This document shows, one piece after another, positions 21,476-33,479 of a DNA stretch of 64,000 bases; position 1 is the first letter of the stretch; each line of letters begins with the position of its first letter. The translations under genes were made by a program, and so were the position numbers. This DNA is from Alisma plantago-aquatica (taxonomy: Eukaryota; Streptophyta; Magnoliopsida; Alismatales; Alismataceae). The stretch covers positions 884,062,835 through 884,126,834 of the forward strand of contig OY856410.1 in assembly GCA_963693085.1 (NCBI GenBank), read 5' to 3'. The notes below the pieces were generated by a model. That model had not been told where the DNA came from. It was given only the letters and a program-made list of their open reading frames with translations, and did not search any database.

Positions 21476-21530
21476 GGTCGATTTTGACTACGACCATAGC
21501 GCCCCTTGGTCAAATTTCATTTTATCCAAG
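21476..21530 (-). other. Conserved noncoding stem-loop block between ORF1 and ORF2 (element A)
   Basis: GGTCG at 21476 pairs with CGACC at 21491, and CTTGG at 21505 pairs with CCAAG at 21526. The stretch CGACCATAGCGCCCCTTGG is identical in element B although the surrounding spacer is more diverged. Confidence 0.5.
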
Positions 21531-22186
21531 AGCCAGATTTGCAGATTTTTCAATTTGAACATTATGAAGTATAATATCTGCATAGGATTTGATTAAGTAT
21601 TAATGTTGAAGCATAATACTTAATATGAAAACATTTGTCCTTTTCTTAAAATATAGGCTTTGCTGTAGTAATATGAATATCAAATTTCACGTCGTTTAGT
21701 ATCCTCATAAAATTCTTTACTGAAGGCACACTAAATATCAATTGAAAAACACTAAATATCTCAATTGAAAAGCACTAAATATCTCAAGTCTTTTTGAGAG
21801 ATTTTATCTTATGTGTTGCAAGCATAACATATTACCAATAAAGCATTTGCTTGCCTATCATGGATCCATGTAGACAATTATCTATCAAGCTAATCTTAGT
21901 ACCAAATGGTGAAAGCATATCCATGATGTAATAATAACAGTAAATAATCGCATGATTTTTATCACATGATTTCTATATGGATAGACCAGAAAATAAGGAA
22001 ATCATGATAAAAAAATTTAAGCATAATTTGGTTTAAATCATTTAGGGAATAAACTAATATTAATTTAAATTTGTATGGATGATTTCCAAAATAAATATCC
22101 AATCATTAATCATGAATAGATAGCAATTTCATCAATTTCAAAGAAATTTAGCAATTTTTGCAACAGACTGGAAATCAGTGACATGC

Positions 22187-22234
22187 TCGGTCGACTATTT
22201 CTCGACCGACAGTGTCTCGGTCGAAAGTCTCTCG
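22187..22234. repeat. Two CG-rich inverted repeats near the end of ORF1 (element A)
   Basis: CTCGGTCGA and CTCGACCGA-type arm pairs in tandem. Element B lacks them here but has a similar pair near its purine tracts (47245-47304). Confidence 0.75.
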
Positions 22235-22401
22235 ACCGACAATATTTCTGAAACTGTTAATTGCTTCCAGATAAAACATAACTATGAAAGTTAAATATTT
22301 AGATACTTAAATTTATTGGTTATCCCATTATGTTGAGTTGAGATAGACGTAGAAATATGCAACTAAGGTCCTTGGTCATATCTCAACTTGATTCTGTTCA
22401 T

Positions 22402-23307
22402 TTAGTTTGGAGGTTTTGGAACCCAAACTAACTCGACATCTTTTCTCTTGTAAGGGCATGAAAAAGAATAGTGACCAAGGCGCAAACAATAATGACAGCA
22501 TATCGAGTCAACCTCATATCTTTTTCTATGATTGTGTTCTGTGTTGTCCTTGGGTGAAGATGTTCCTTTAGGTACATATATAGATTGATGGGTTTGTGAC
22601 TTTCTCCAACTAGGTTGTTGATAGGATTTCCCTTTAGGCTTGTAACCTAGTCCTCTTCTCCCAATTTGATGATAGGAATTATCTAAGATTTGATCAAGAA
22701 TGCCATTTTTATTTAAATTACTAACTTTTTGTTGTAACTTGGCAATCTCTTCCATTCTCTTCTTGATATCTAGTTTTTCTTGATCTAGATTAGATGACAA
22801 TGAATTTCTTTCTTTGACAATAGAATCATAATCTAGATGGTTGCATAAAATGGGTTGTTTTTTAAGATCATTCACTTGACTTTGCAAATTATTCTTCTCT
22901 AAAGAAAGTAGATTACAATTTGCCTCTATAGATTTTATCTCAATATCATGATCTTCAATGATCTTTTTAAGATCTTCGTTTTCAGATGTAATAGCAAGAA
23001 GCTTAGCATGTAATTCATCATTTGCTTTATTTGATTTCTTTAATTTCTTCTTGCATTCAACATACTTAATATGTGTTTCTTCAAGGCTAGCAACTAGTTC
23101 TTCTTTGGATAAATCAAAAAGACTTACCTCTTCTTCTTCTTCCTCGCTAGTTGTAGCAATGAGACAATCTTTGTTCTCATCTTCCTTCTTTGATCTCCAT
23201 GGGCATCTAGTTGTTGTGTGGCTTGTTCCTAAGCACCAATTGCAACATGTTGTAGTTTTGTCCAAGCAACACCTTTTGTTGTGATTGTAATCACCATTAC
23301 CCTCCAT
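22402..23307 (-). CDS. Element A ORF1: Gag-like CCHC / coiled-coil protein, 301 aa
   Basis: Intact ORF; its ATG lies about 33 bases after the primer-binding site. Two zinc knuckles of the form CX2CX4HX4C (C22-C25-H30-C35 and C271-C274-H279-C284) flank a Glu-rich patch and a long coiled coil (about residues 60-205). The C-terminus VELVWVPKPPN matches the segment that follows the second knuckle in SIRE-type Copia Gag proteins. I infer that this is the middle of a Copia Gag that has lost its N-terminal capsid part and all of pol. It probably binds element RNA and may oligomerise or join a helper's particles. Equivalent ORFs are at 50071-50997 and, frameshifted, 56066-56995. Confidence 0.8.
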   Translation of the reverse strand: MEGNGDYNHNKRCCLDKTTTCCNWCLGTSHTTTRCPWRSKKEDENKDCLIATTSEEEEEEVSLFDLSKEELVASLEETHIKYVECKKKLKKSNKANDELHAKLLAITSENEDLKKIIEDHDIEIKSIEANCNLLSLEKNNLQSQVNDLKKQPILCNHLDYDSIVKERNSLSSNLDQEKLDIKKRMEEIAKLQQKVSNLNKNGILDQILDNSYHQIGRRGLGYKPKGKSYQQPSWRKSQTHQSIYVPKGTSSPKDNTEHNHRKRYEVDSICCHYCLRLGHYSFSCPYKRKDVELVWVPKPPN

Positions 23308-23342
23308 TCTTCAAGACCTGATTAGGGTTCCTTGAAGCCTGC

Positions 23343-23354
23343 TCTGATACCAAT
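23343..23354 (-). other. Primer-binding site of element A
   Basis: On the minus strand the 5' LTR ends TTTTTCA, followed by ATTGGTATCAGAGC, complementary to initiator methionine tRNA. Confidence 0.88.
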
Positions 23355-24084
23355 TGAAAAACACTAGAGGGGGGGTGAATAGAGTTTTTAAATAATTTTA
23401 ACAATTTATTTAACTCAAACAACCACAATTAAAAATTAGAAGAAGGAGACAAGTGTTTAGAGTGGTTCCAACTTTAGCAAATACTAAAGTTGTCAGTCCA
23501 CTACCCGGTTGCTTACCCAACCGGGATTTTGAAAGTATTTATTTTATTACCTTCTCAAGGATTTATACAAAATACAATACTTTCCTTTACACCCTTTGAG
23601 CAGCCTTCACTTGAAGTAGGTGCACCAAGTTTGAGGTAGCCTTTTTGAAGTAACTCCAAGCTCCCCCTTGAAGTAGCCTTCCTCTCTAGAAGTAACCTCC
23701 CGTTGCACCAGCCTTCTGAAGTAGCTCAAAGTCACCTTCTTCGCCAAGAAGAACTCCACCCTCTCCAATCAGCAGCCTCCAACCTAGGAGTAGCAAGGAG
23801 AGTACAAACGGTAATAGAGAACAAGAAAGAAAAAAGGAAATTACAACTTATCCTTTGTAGCCCAATGGTTGATTTGCCTAGATCAAGCGTATAGATCTCC
23901 TAACCAAGTGTGTGAACTTGTGATTGCAGTGGGTAGGAGATACTAGCCTATAGGACACGAATTTTGAGCTAAAGAAGGAAGTAGCCAATGTTCACAATGC
24001 TCAATTTGCTAAACAGATTGCTCAAAGTATGCTCAAAGAGTTCTCAAGTGTAAACAAGTGAGTTTGAGTGTCCTATGGCTTGTC

Positions 24085-24094
24085 CTATTTATAG
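24085..24094 (-). promoter_or_regulatory. TATA box in element A 5' LTR
   Basis: CTATAAATAG on the minus strand, about 680 bases from the LTR start and about 135 bases downstream of the inverted-repeat cluster. The same sequence occurs in all five LTRs of the A/B family. Confidence 0.6.
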
Positions 24095-24228
24095 GAATGG
24101 ACTAAGGATGCTTAAGGACGTTCTAGACAACTTCTAGGGGTTTCTAAGTGCTTAACTATCTGTTAGGTACAAAGTTGTTGCTTTAACAATGGCTAATTAA
24201 TTAATTCTGCAGTTGCTATCAGAGACAA

Positions 24229-24432
24229 TCTCGGTTGAGGAATGGTCGACCGAGACACCTACTCGGTTGAACTTTTGTCGACCGACAGGCACTCTGGAAC
24301 AAGTGATTTGCAACGTCATTCTCCAACTGCCAACTAACTTGTCTGTTGTGTCTAACGGCTACTTTGGATCTTTCTCGGTTGAGAAGATTGTCGACCGAGA
24401 GTGTCTCGGTCGAGGAGTTTGTCGACCGAGAT
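24229..24432. repeat. CG-rich inverted-repeat cluster in element A 5' LTR
   Basis: Arm pairs such as CTCGGTCGA and TCGACCGAG with about 8-base spacers; some arms have decayed (GGTTGA for GGTCGA). The homologous cluster in the other LTR is 17962-18165. Confidence 0.85.
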
Positions 24433-24772
24433 TGATCCTGTTTCAATGTTGCAATTTAGGCACTAATTATATGTATGAGTGTGCATATGTGATCCTATTT
24501 GAAGGGGATGACTTATCTAAATGTGATGTTTAGCTAGGGAAGATCTAACGCTTGATTTACATGCAATCTAAGTACTTGTACATTATATATTTGTACAAGT
24601 TTTTACAAAGCGATTACATAGCATGAAAACATAAATGTAAGCATATGGATTTCCCTAGTTGCTTTGGCATCCACCTTAATCCTGCACACTCAAGTAGCTC
24701 GTTAGATCAATAAGAATGAAATGTTTGTCATAATCAAAACAAATGGATTTATAGATGTCCATTTAGCCAACA

Positions 24773-24777
24773 CAGGG
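24773..24777. repeat. Target-site duplication CAGGG, right (element A)
   Basis: Matches 17086-17090. Confidence 0.93.
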
Positions 24778-25141
24778 TTCTTCATCTAGGGATTCCAAGA
24801 AACCTAGATTCTCTGCACCTAACCCTCCACCACCCAGATCGAGTTTTCAAACTCAATGGACACCGAGCAGAGGTATAGGAAGGAGTCATTTGCTTCAAGT
24901 AACTCACAGTTCTGCATCAGTGTCAGTTACTGGACCACCTAGGCCACAACAACAGGAGAGGAGTTGCTACAACTGTGGTAAGGTGGGAAACTTGATGAAG
25001 GATTGTCGTTCTAGGCCTGTCAATGTGACACAACCTCCGAGACAGAATCAACAGGGATCTCAGAGTAGACAACATCAAGGAGCAGCTCGAGGATGTGGAC
25101 AAGCGTCTCAAGCTGGATCATCAGCACCACCTCAACACTAG
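24778..25141 (+). pseudogene. gag: gag of gypsy element, C-terminal part
   Basis: Resumes the gag frame after element A with no shift. A Pro/Ser-rich linker leads to a zinc knuckle, CYNCGKVGNLMKDC, in which the usual His is Asn, so metal binding is probably impaired. A Gln-rich stretch follows and the frame ends at TAG 25139-25141. The same frame continues without shift into pol, so the TAG is probably a CAG-to-TAG mutation in a single gag-pol reading frame. Confidence 0.85.
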
Positions 25142-28100
25142 GCGACTGCGAGGTTCTATGCTATGAACCCACCTGAAGCGGTGGTCAATCCACGGGTAGT
25201 GGCAGGTCAGATGAAACTTTTATATTTTGATATGTCTACATCCTGTGCTGTATCTGTTCTGATTGACCCGAGTGCTACGCACTCTTTCATCACTCGTAAA
25301 GTGATACGTAACTGCAACATGACAACTAGTCATAGGACAGATAGTTTGTTTTTGGAGACTCCGTTGAGTGGGTCTGCCGTTTTGCAGGAGGTATGTTCTC
25401 CTTGCATCCTCTTCTTTTCTGATCATCGCATTCAAGTGGATCTTATACCACTTGAGATGCAAGGATTTGATATAATCCTCGGGATGGATACCTTAGAAAG
25501 GTATAGAGTTGTCTTGGATTGTGAGTCCAAGCAGGCTGTGTTTGCTGATGAAAGCAACACATGGACCTTTCTAGGTGAGAGAAAGATTTTTCCCACCTGT
25601 CTTGTGTCAGCTATGGTTGCTGAGAAGTTAATGAGGCAAGGATGTTGTGCATTCTTAGCCCATGTGGTAGATGTTACCAAGGAGAGTCCCAATCCTGCGG
25701 AAGTTCCTATAGTCAGGGAATTCGAGGATGTATTTCCTGAAGAACTTCCTGGCATACCACCACCTCGGGAGATTGATTTTGAAATCAATTTGATCCCAGA
25801 TACGAAACCCATAGCCCAGACTCCGTATAGGATGGCGCCTGTCGAGATGGCAGAACTAAGGAAACAGCTCCAAGAGTTACTTGAGAAGGGTTTTATCCGA
25901 CCGAGCACTTCACCTTGGGGTGCTCCGGTCTTGTTTGTTAAAAAGAAAGATGGGTCAATGCGGTTGTGCATCGACTACAGACAACTCAATAAAGTAACAA
26001 TAAAGAACAAGTACCCTCTGCCGAGGATTGATGATCTCTTTGACCAGTTGCGTGGTGCAACAGTCTTTTCAAAGATAGACTTGAGGTCTGGATATCATCA
26101 ACTTCGTATTAAGGATAGTGACATACCCAAGTCTGCCTTTAGGACAAGGTATGGTCACTATGAGTTCACGGTTATGTCGTTTGGACTAACCAATGCACCA
26201 GTTGCATTTATGGAACTCATGAATAGAGTTTTCCGACCTTTCCTTGATCAGTGTGTTGTCGTCTTCATAGATGACATTCTGATCTATAGTAAGGATGCTC
26301 AGCAGCATGAGCAGCATCTTCGCCAAGCTTTGACCTTGCTAAGGGAACACAAGCTGTATGCTAAGTTTAGCAAGTGTGAGTTCTGGTTGTCGGAGGTATC
26401 TTTTCTTGGACATGTGATACCTGCCTCGGGAATTCGTGTTGACCCTATAAAGGTAGAATCTGTTCTACAGTGGGAACAACCGAAGACTCCGACAGAGATT
26501 CGAAGTTTCTTAGGGTTAGCTGGCTACTACCGAAGGTTCATTAAGAACTTCAGCTCTATAGCCTTACCCTTGACTAAGTTAACCCGGAAAGATGTTCCTT
26601 TTTCTTGGAGTGATAAGTGTCAACCGTCTTTCCAATTGTTGAAAGAGAGGTTGACAAGTGCACCTGTTCTTGTATTACCTGAACAAGGAAAAGGATATGT
26701 AGTCTTCTGTGATGCTTCCAAGAATGGACTTGGATGTGTGTTGATGCAGGATAAACAAGTGATTTCTTTTGCTTCCCGACAGCTTAAGAAACACGAGGAG
26801 AATTATCCGACACATGATCTGGAGTTAGCTGCCGTGGTTCATGCCTTGAAGATATGGAGACATTATCTCTACGGAGAGACATTCCAAATTTTCACAGACC
26901 ACAAGAACCTTAAGTATATCTTCTCTCAGCACGAGCTTAACATGAGGCAACTTCGTTGGATGGAGTTAATCAAGGACTACGATTGTACAATTGATTACCA
27001 TCCGGGCAAGGCCAATGTTGTTGCAGATGCCTTGAGTAGGAAGTCAGCAACATCAACCATGGATAGAGTACAACTAAACTCTTTAGTATGCTCTAAGAGA
27101 GATATGCTTATCTCTTTAAGGCAAGACAATGTACAATTGAAAGTATCGTTGTTAGCCGGATTGTTGGCTGAGATGCATATTAAGCCTACCCTAAGGGAGC
27201 AGATTAAGGAAGCACAACAAGGTGATGATGCAGTTCAGCAGATCAAATCTGAGTATGGAAATGAGAAGAGAGATGGTTTCCATGACTCAGATGATCATGT
27301 AGCTTGTTATAATGGAAGGATGATAGTGCCGGATGTGGATGACTTGAGGAAGTTAGTCCTGGAAGAAGCTCATTCTTCCATGTATGCTATGCATCCAGGA
27401 AGCACCAAGATGTATCGGAATTTGAAAGATTTGTATTGGTGGCCTGGGATGAAGAAGGATGTTGCAGAGTTTGTTCTGAGGTGTCCTGTGTGTCAGCAAG
27501 TTAAAGCTGAACACCAGAAGCCTGCAGGGACAATGCAACCTTTACCCATACCACAGTGGAAGTGGGACCATGTGACCATGGACTTTGTTGTTGGCCTACC
27601 TAAGACAAGCAAAGGACATGATTCCATTTGGGTAGTTGTTGATAGGTTGACTAAGACAGCACATTTCTTACCTGTCAAAACAACCTATTCTGCTGAAAGG
27701 TTATCACAGTTGTATGTGCAAGAGATAGTGTGTTTGCACGGAGTTCCTGTCACTATAGTTTCTGACAGAGGTCCCTAGTTTACCAGTCGTTTTTGGGAAC
27801 AGTTGCACAGAGCCTTAGGCACCAAGCTAAGGTTTAGTACGACCTTTCATCCGCAGACTGATGGACAGTCGGAGAGGACCATACAGACCTTAGAAGACCT
27901 GTTGAGAGCATGTGCTCTCTAGTTTACCGGAAGTTGGGATCTACACCTAAGCTTGATAGAGTTTGCCTATAACAATAGCTATCAGCATAGTATTGATATG
28001 GCACCTTATGAGGCCTTGTATGGTAGACGTTGTAGATCACCTTTGTGTTGGTTTGAGACTGGTGAACATCAGTTGTTAGGTCCTGATCTTGTGCAGCAGA

Positions 28101-28618
28101 CTACAGAGAAGATTAAAGTAATACAACAACAGATTAAAACTGCACAGGATAGGCAGAAATCTTATGCTGATAAACGTCGTAGACCCTTAGAATTCCAGGT
28201 TGGAGACAGAGTGTATCTCAAGGTCTCGCCTTGGAAAGGAGTCCTTCGTTTCGGAAGGAAAGGGAAGTTAGCTCCTAGATTTATGGGACCTTATCCAATC
28301 ATTGAACGGATTGGAAAGGTAGCATATAAACTAGAGCTGCCACCTGAGTTACAAAGGTTACATCCTGTGTTTCACATTTCTATGCTGAAGAAATGTCACC
28401 CAGACACCGAGTCAGTTCTACAACCTATGGAGGTAGAATTGAATGATGATGTATCCTATAAGGAGGGACCAGTGTCAATCCTTGATAAAAGAATTAAAAA
28501 GCTAAAGAAGAAAGACATAAGTCTTGTGAAAGTCCTCTGGAACCACCGTGGTGTTGAAGAAGCCACTTGGGAGTTAGAGGATGAGATGAGAAGGAAGTAT
28601 CTTGCCCTTTTCTCTTAA
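25142..28618 (+). pseudogene. pol: pol of gypsy element (PR-RT-RH-INT-chromodomain), two in-frame TAG stops
   Basis: Residues counted from the first Met (25163). The aspartic protease motif at 35 reads [10 protein letters not shown]; the family has D-S/T-G, so Ser and Gly are changed. Reverse transcriptase carries FIDD at 368-371 (26264). RNase H has its Asp near 517 and TDHKNL later. The integrase zinc finger is H737, H744, C774, C777, and its core is D807, D868 (27764) and Glu at 27872-27874 with D-35-E spacing. TAG stops lie at 27776-27778 and 27920-27922. From 27923 the frame continues through the integrase C-terminus (GDRVYLKV) to a chromodomain (about 28467-28615: ISLVKVLWNHRGVEEATWE), which in chromoviruses steers integration to heterochromatin. 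All domains are in the Ty3/gypsy order. Confidence 0.93.
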
Positions 28619-28652
28619 TATGTCTTATCGATTTCGGGGACGAAATCCTTGT

Positions 28653-28662
28653 AAGGGGTGGA
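28653..28662 (+). other. Polypurine tract of gypsy element
   Basis: AAGGGGTGGA followed by TAATT and the LTR start TGTAACATCC. Confidence 0.8.
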
Positions 28663-28667
28663 TAATT

Positions 28668-31600
28668 TGTAACATCCCTGACCTGGGTTATAAGCTAACC
28701 CTAGGTGTTTTGTCTAATTATGTAATTAAATCCTTGTGATTAACTTTGGACATGTAATTAAGTTTCTCAGAAACATATATTTCAGTTGTTGCTCCTTTTT
28801 ATATAAAGTTGTAGCATCGTGTTGAAATACATGGACCTATGTGCAATTTACCCATTTAGAAGGGTTAACTTGCAAATTGCACATGTTAAAATGATTCTCT
28901 GATATTGAGACATCATGATAATGATTATGTTGAAGTTAGAGGGATTTCCCAAGCTTGGGCACCAAGGTGCAGCTGTGGAAGCAATCCCGGTGCTTGAAAC
29001 CCTAATTTGGGGTAAAATGCAATTTACCCAAATTAAGGGATGCTATGTATAAAATATATCATCTAATGTATCTTTTAAGACTCTTGACATCATTTAGAGA
29101 AGAAATGATGAGGGAGTCACCTCAATTGAATACTCAAGTTATGAAATATACCTTGTGATTGAATAATCAGGGTGTATGTACAATAGCTCTTTATATATGT
29201 ACCTTAGTATTAGGTTAATCTTCCTTGCCCTTATTTTCTTGACCTTGAGAGAAGGTTTGTCCTTAGAATTAAGAGGAAGGGACGAGAAAGTGAAGATGGA
29301 GGGACTTGGTTGATATTATGAAAAACTTATAAGCTTAAGTTGGAAACCCCACCCCAAGTATATATACACTTTACCTCTCAAGCAAAGGAACCTTTCCTTC
29401 GTGCATTTCACTGTTTCCCTTGCTTGACCGACTAAAGACTGTCTTGGAGCTCAAGAGGAACGACCAAGGGTGTAAGGTAGGTTTGAATCCCTTCTTTTGC
29501 CTAATTCCATGGTTAGAACTTGTATTCAAGGTCAATTTGGTGATTAGCTCACGAAACCCTATCTTTCTAGCCATCTTTTCTTGATTTTCCCTGGCGTTTT
29601 CACCTTGTCCAACCTGTGAGAGCTCAAGGACGCCATTAGAGCTTGGAGCTCGAAAGCTTGGAGCTCAAGAAACAAGCTTTAGGCGGGTTTTATAACTCTA
29701 AACCCATGTTTTATTATATACATCTCATTTATGCATGTAGAAGATAGTTCTTCTTTTTCCCTACTTTCCTTTGCTACTTTGCAAGCAAATCCATGGGAAA
29801 TCCGTGCTGTTCTTGATATAGGAGATGAAGGCGTTATTTCCAAGAAAAATCCACCGCTTTTCACTTTGTTAAACGGTCTCCCCAACTTGCTCTCTCGGTC
29901 TTAAGACCGCGAGGTGAGCAAACGGTCTCTAGACCGCGAGAGGGCAAACGGTCTTCAAGACCGTTTAACCCCGTTGACCGAGCGTGGACTGTATATGAAA
30001 CCTCTTCATAATTATGTAGACTAATCACCCTCAACAATTTAGAGGTTAACTCCAAAGGAATCGGGAGATATGGACATTTTAATCAACAACTTTAATTGAA
30101 TTTATCCCTGATTTTCAAACGGTTTGAAATAGCCTTTTTGGGCAAACGGTCTTAAGACCGTGTAAGGTCGTCGACCAGGCATTGACCGTATGATATTACT
30201 GTTCAAATTAATGTTAGTTAACAACCCACCAAATTTGATGGACTAATTCCAATCAATCTAAGAGTTGAAGGGTGATTACTAGGGCAAACCCTAATTAAAA
30301 TCAGTACTGAAATATCAATGATTAATTTAGGGTTTTTGGGGTTGATTGACCTAAACGGTCTCAAGACCGTTTGGGGATCAACCAAACGGTCTCAAGACCG
30401 TGTGGTGACAACCCAAGACCATTTGAAGGTCTAGGGTTAAGCTAATCTGATCAATTAATGACCCAATTGCAATAAGTTATCAATTAATCAAAATTCTGAT
30501 TTTGTGACTCAATCTTGGTTTGACCCCTATCAAATTACATTAGATTTTGATGAAATCTTGGGCAAACGGTCTCACGACCGTGAGGAGTTCATCCACACGA
30601 TCTCAAGACCGTTTGGGCCAAGTTTGGGCCCAATTGGAGCTCAATTGAAGGGTTCAACCTTGTATTGATGCACATTGATGAGTGTTGATGGTTGAACATT
30701 GATAGACCCTAATTGAATTGACTTCAACCCTAATTGGTCCACAATTGAGGGTCAATTGAGTGACCAATTGGTTAATCATAACCCTAATTGACTCAATCCA
30801 TAAGTGGTCACCATAGCTTTGACCTTTTGAGGGCTTCAACATTGGTTGACATAATCGGTTGTAACCTTGAACCTTGTTGATGGTCTAAGCGGTTGGAGAC
30901 CATGTGAGCCTCGCGGTCTCAAGACCGTGAGGGGGCTCGCAGTCTCAAGACTGTGAGGGGGCTCGCGGTCTCAAGACCGTGAGAGGCCTCATGGTCTCAA
31001 GACCATGAGAGGGCTCGCGGTCTCAAGACCGAGAGCCATCAAACGGTCTCAAGACCGAGAGCCATCAAACGGTCTCAAGACCGAGAGCCATCAAACGATC
31101 TCAACCCAACTTGCCCTCTCGACCTTGAAGTCAACATGGTTAAATTGTCTACACTTCTTCTTGATCTTTAAGTCAACAATAGTAAATGGTCAACCCATCC
31201 AAAACGGTTTCAAACCGTTTGGAGGTTGGAGGTTGAGACCATTTGAGGACTTTCAAAGGTTGATTTCAACTAACCACTTAAAGGTGTATATGGTTCTATG
31301 ATGCCCTAATATAAACCCTAATGATAACCTAGGACATTAAAGGACTAAGTGACTAATGAATTAAACTATGATGGTGATCAATGGGGTGAATTACCAAAAT
31401 ACCCTTGAAGGGTCAATTGAGTAATACCTTGATCAAATCAAACCCTAATCACATGTTAGTGATGTTTTTGGCTATGATTAGCCCATGATGACTTATTTCA
31501 ACTTGATCTAGAGTGATGTTATCACCATCTACTTGTATGAGGAGAGAGAAAGTACTTCTAGAGAGAGAAAGTACTTCTAGAGAGAGAAAGTACCCTTTTG

Positions 31601-33474
31601 TAGGTGGAAACTCAATTAAAGAACCTTCAATACACATGAATGTGCATAATGAGGGTATGATCCACCTGTGTGAGATCATGGAAACCCTAATTATGATGTA
31701 TGATGAATTTTAAGCCATTCTGAGAGCATCAATGATGATGTTCCACTTACATGATGATGTTATGAGATCAATTCACTTCAATGTGAATAGTAAACCCTAA
31801 TTCAAGGGTAATGGCATTCAATGTGATTAGTAAACCCTAATTCAAGGGTAATGACATGCTTTACGAGTATTAAACTCTAATTGATAAGAATCAGAGAACT
31901 TAGCTCTTATGATAAGAGTGAGAAGTATATTCCTTGTTTTAAATTACCCTTATCAGTTGAGCTAACTATGCAGGTCCTGATATGAAGGTGATCATATCCA
32001 GGTATGGATGATGATACTGTATTCATTAAAAGCATGTGAAAGGCTTTATGAATAAGTAAAATATCTTGATGCCTTGTCAGTGGCATCCTATGAGTTAATG
32101 GGCTGTAAGAGCCATGAATACCACCAAGTCATGCTTCAGAGATGACTGGTGATGAGTATAATGAGAAATGATGATTGATGTGAGTTAGGCTTGTTACATT
32201 TAGTATTCTCCTTTCATAGCTGTTATGCTACTGTTATTGTTTGAAGAACAATGTGTGATGATTAAATGAATACTAAATGTACCTAACTAATCAAGTATAA
32301 TGTAGAGCCCTGATCATAGATCCATCATTGTCAGAGATCAAATGATGGTGAAACAGGATTTCCTAAGGGAGCTCCTGGAACACATACTATTGAGTATGTG
32401 GGGTATATGGATGTGTAGAACCTTACATCCTAGTGTAGGTGATTGATGTAGATGTGTAATCCGTCAACCCTTCACTACTAAACCCTACCGTATCAGTGGA
32501 AGGTAAACATGAAACCTCCTAATGACGAAGAAAACATAGATATCCGTATCAGTGGAGATAAACATGAAAACTCCTGATGACGAAGAGAGTACAGAACGCC
32601 ACTGTAACTCTAAAATAGCGAAGGACCAGTTTACCCTGGTGAGCTATAATAAGTAGAGACACAAGATGTCCTACAAGTGATCCTCTTACTGACTGAGGAA
32701 GATGAAGGTCATGAGAATCCGGCTCTCTTAATGACCTATGTATGATACTGATGTGACTTCTCAGCGATCAGTTGGAGTATGAGTGGTATGCCTCATCTCC
32801 AGAGGGCATAATGTTGTTTGTAAAACATAATCAACCACATAGTATACCTGCTAGAGATAACTACGAGTTAGTTGATTGATGATACACTGTGATAGTGCTT
32901 ATTTGTCTTCATGTCTCTTAAATGTTGAGCTCTTGTTTATATAGCAGCAACTGTTATTGAATACTTTGAAAGCTTTACTGCTTAAGATATTCTTTGATGA
33001 TATAATAAAGCTTCTGGCGGAGAGTTATAACTCTCGCTGGGACAATTATGTAAAATTGTCTCACCCCGTAGACTTCAACTTTTTAGGTGGACGTCATAGA
33101 CGGAGGAACCGGTCTACAGGTGACCAATCTCAGCAGCAGCAGCAGTACCAGGAGCAGCAGTAATCTCAGGTGGAGATTTAGCCTGCCATGTGGTGTAGTT
33201 AGAGTTAGTCCTATGTGTCCTCTGTACTCTCAGGTCTTGGAGTCTTCTGTGTGAGTTCTTGAGATTTTGTATCTTGATGTATATAATTACTCAAGAAGTA
33301 ATTATCATGAGATGTAAACAGTTTATCTCTTGTTATGAAAGAAGTTTTTATAGATTCAAGCTCTTGTTCCAAAATGTTTTAATCTCCCGTAATTTTTGTC
33401 TTCTGCTGTTTATCGAATCGCTTCCGCTAAGTTTAAATCGAGATTATATCGCGGTTTGGAGATCAGAGCCCACA
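28668..33474 (+). repeat. 3' LTR of the gypsy element (4807 bp)
   Basis: Starts TGTAACATCCCTGACC and ends GAGCCCACA, followed by target duplication AATTC. Slightly longer than the 5' LTR, in part through one additional 26-bp hairpin unit. Confidence 0.93.
30915..31096. repeat. 26-bp hairpin tandem array, 7 units (3' LTR)
   Basis: Cores at 30915, 30941, 30967, 30993, 31019, 31045 and 31071, all 26 bases apart; one unit more than the 5' LTR. Two units carry paired changes that keep the inverted repeat: CAGTCT/AGACTG (30940) and TGGTCT/AGACCA (30992). Confidence 0.9.
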
Positions 33475-33479
33475 AATTC
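33475..33479. repeat. Target-site duplication AATTC, right
   Basis: Matches 11379-11383. Confidence 0.9.

Larger units (their letters stand above)
17091..24772 (-). mobile_element. Element A: pol-less Copia-derived LTR element with two ORFs
   Basis: LTRs at 17091-18507 (3') and 23355-24772 (5'), element read on the minus strand, target duplication CAGGG, inserted in gypsy gag. Order on the minus strand: 5' LTR, primer-binding site, ORF1 (22402-23307), 1.57 kb spacer with stem-loop and promoter-like block, ORF2 (19465-20835), purine-tract region, 3' LTR. No reverse transcriptase, integrase or protease is present, so mobilisation must be in trans. The LTRs differ at a few percent of positions or less by eye. 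Same family as element B. Confidence 0.92.
23355..24772 (-). repeat. 5' LTR of element A (1418 bp)
   Basis: On the minus strand starts TGTTGGCTAAATGG and ends TTTTTCA. CG-rich inverted repeats lie at 24229-24432 and the TATA box at 24085-24094. Confidence 0.95.
11384..33474 (+). mobile_element. Tekay/Del-like Ty3/gypsy retrotransposon (contains nested element A)
   Basis: Complete element: LTRs 11384-16147 and 28668-33474, target duplication AATTC, primer-binding site at 16153, gag-pol with aspartic protease, reverse transcriptase, RNase H, integrase and a C-terminal chromodomain, and a polypurine tract at 28653. The sequence around the polypurine tract (TTTCGGGGACGAAATCC then AAGGGGTGGA) and the chromodomain point to the chromovirus Tekay/Del lineage. 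Without element A and one duplicated CAGGG it is about 14.4 kb. Coding is dead: TAG stops at 25139, 27776 and 27920, a degenerate Gag knuckle and a changed protease motif. LTR copies still look highly similar. Confidence 0.93.
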
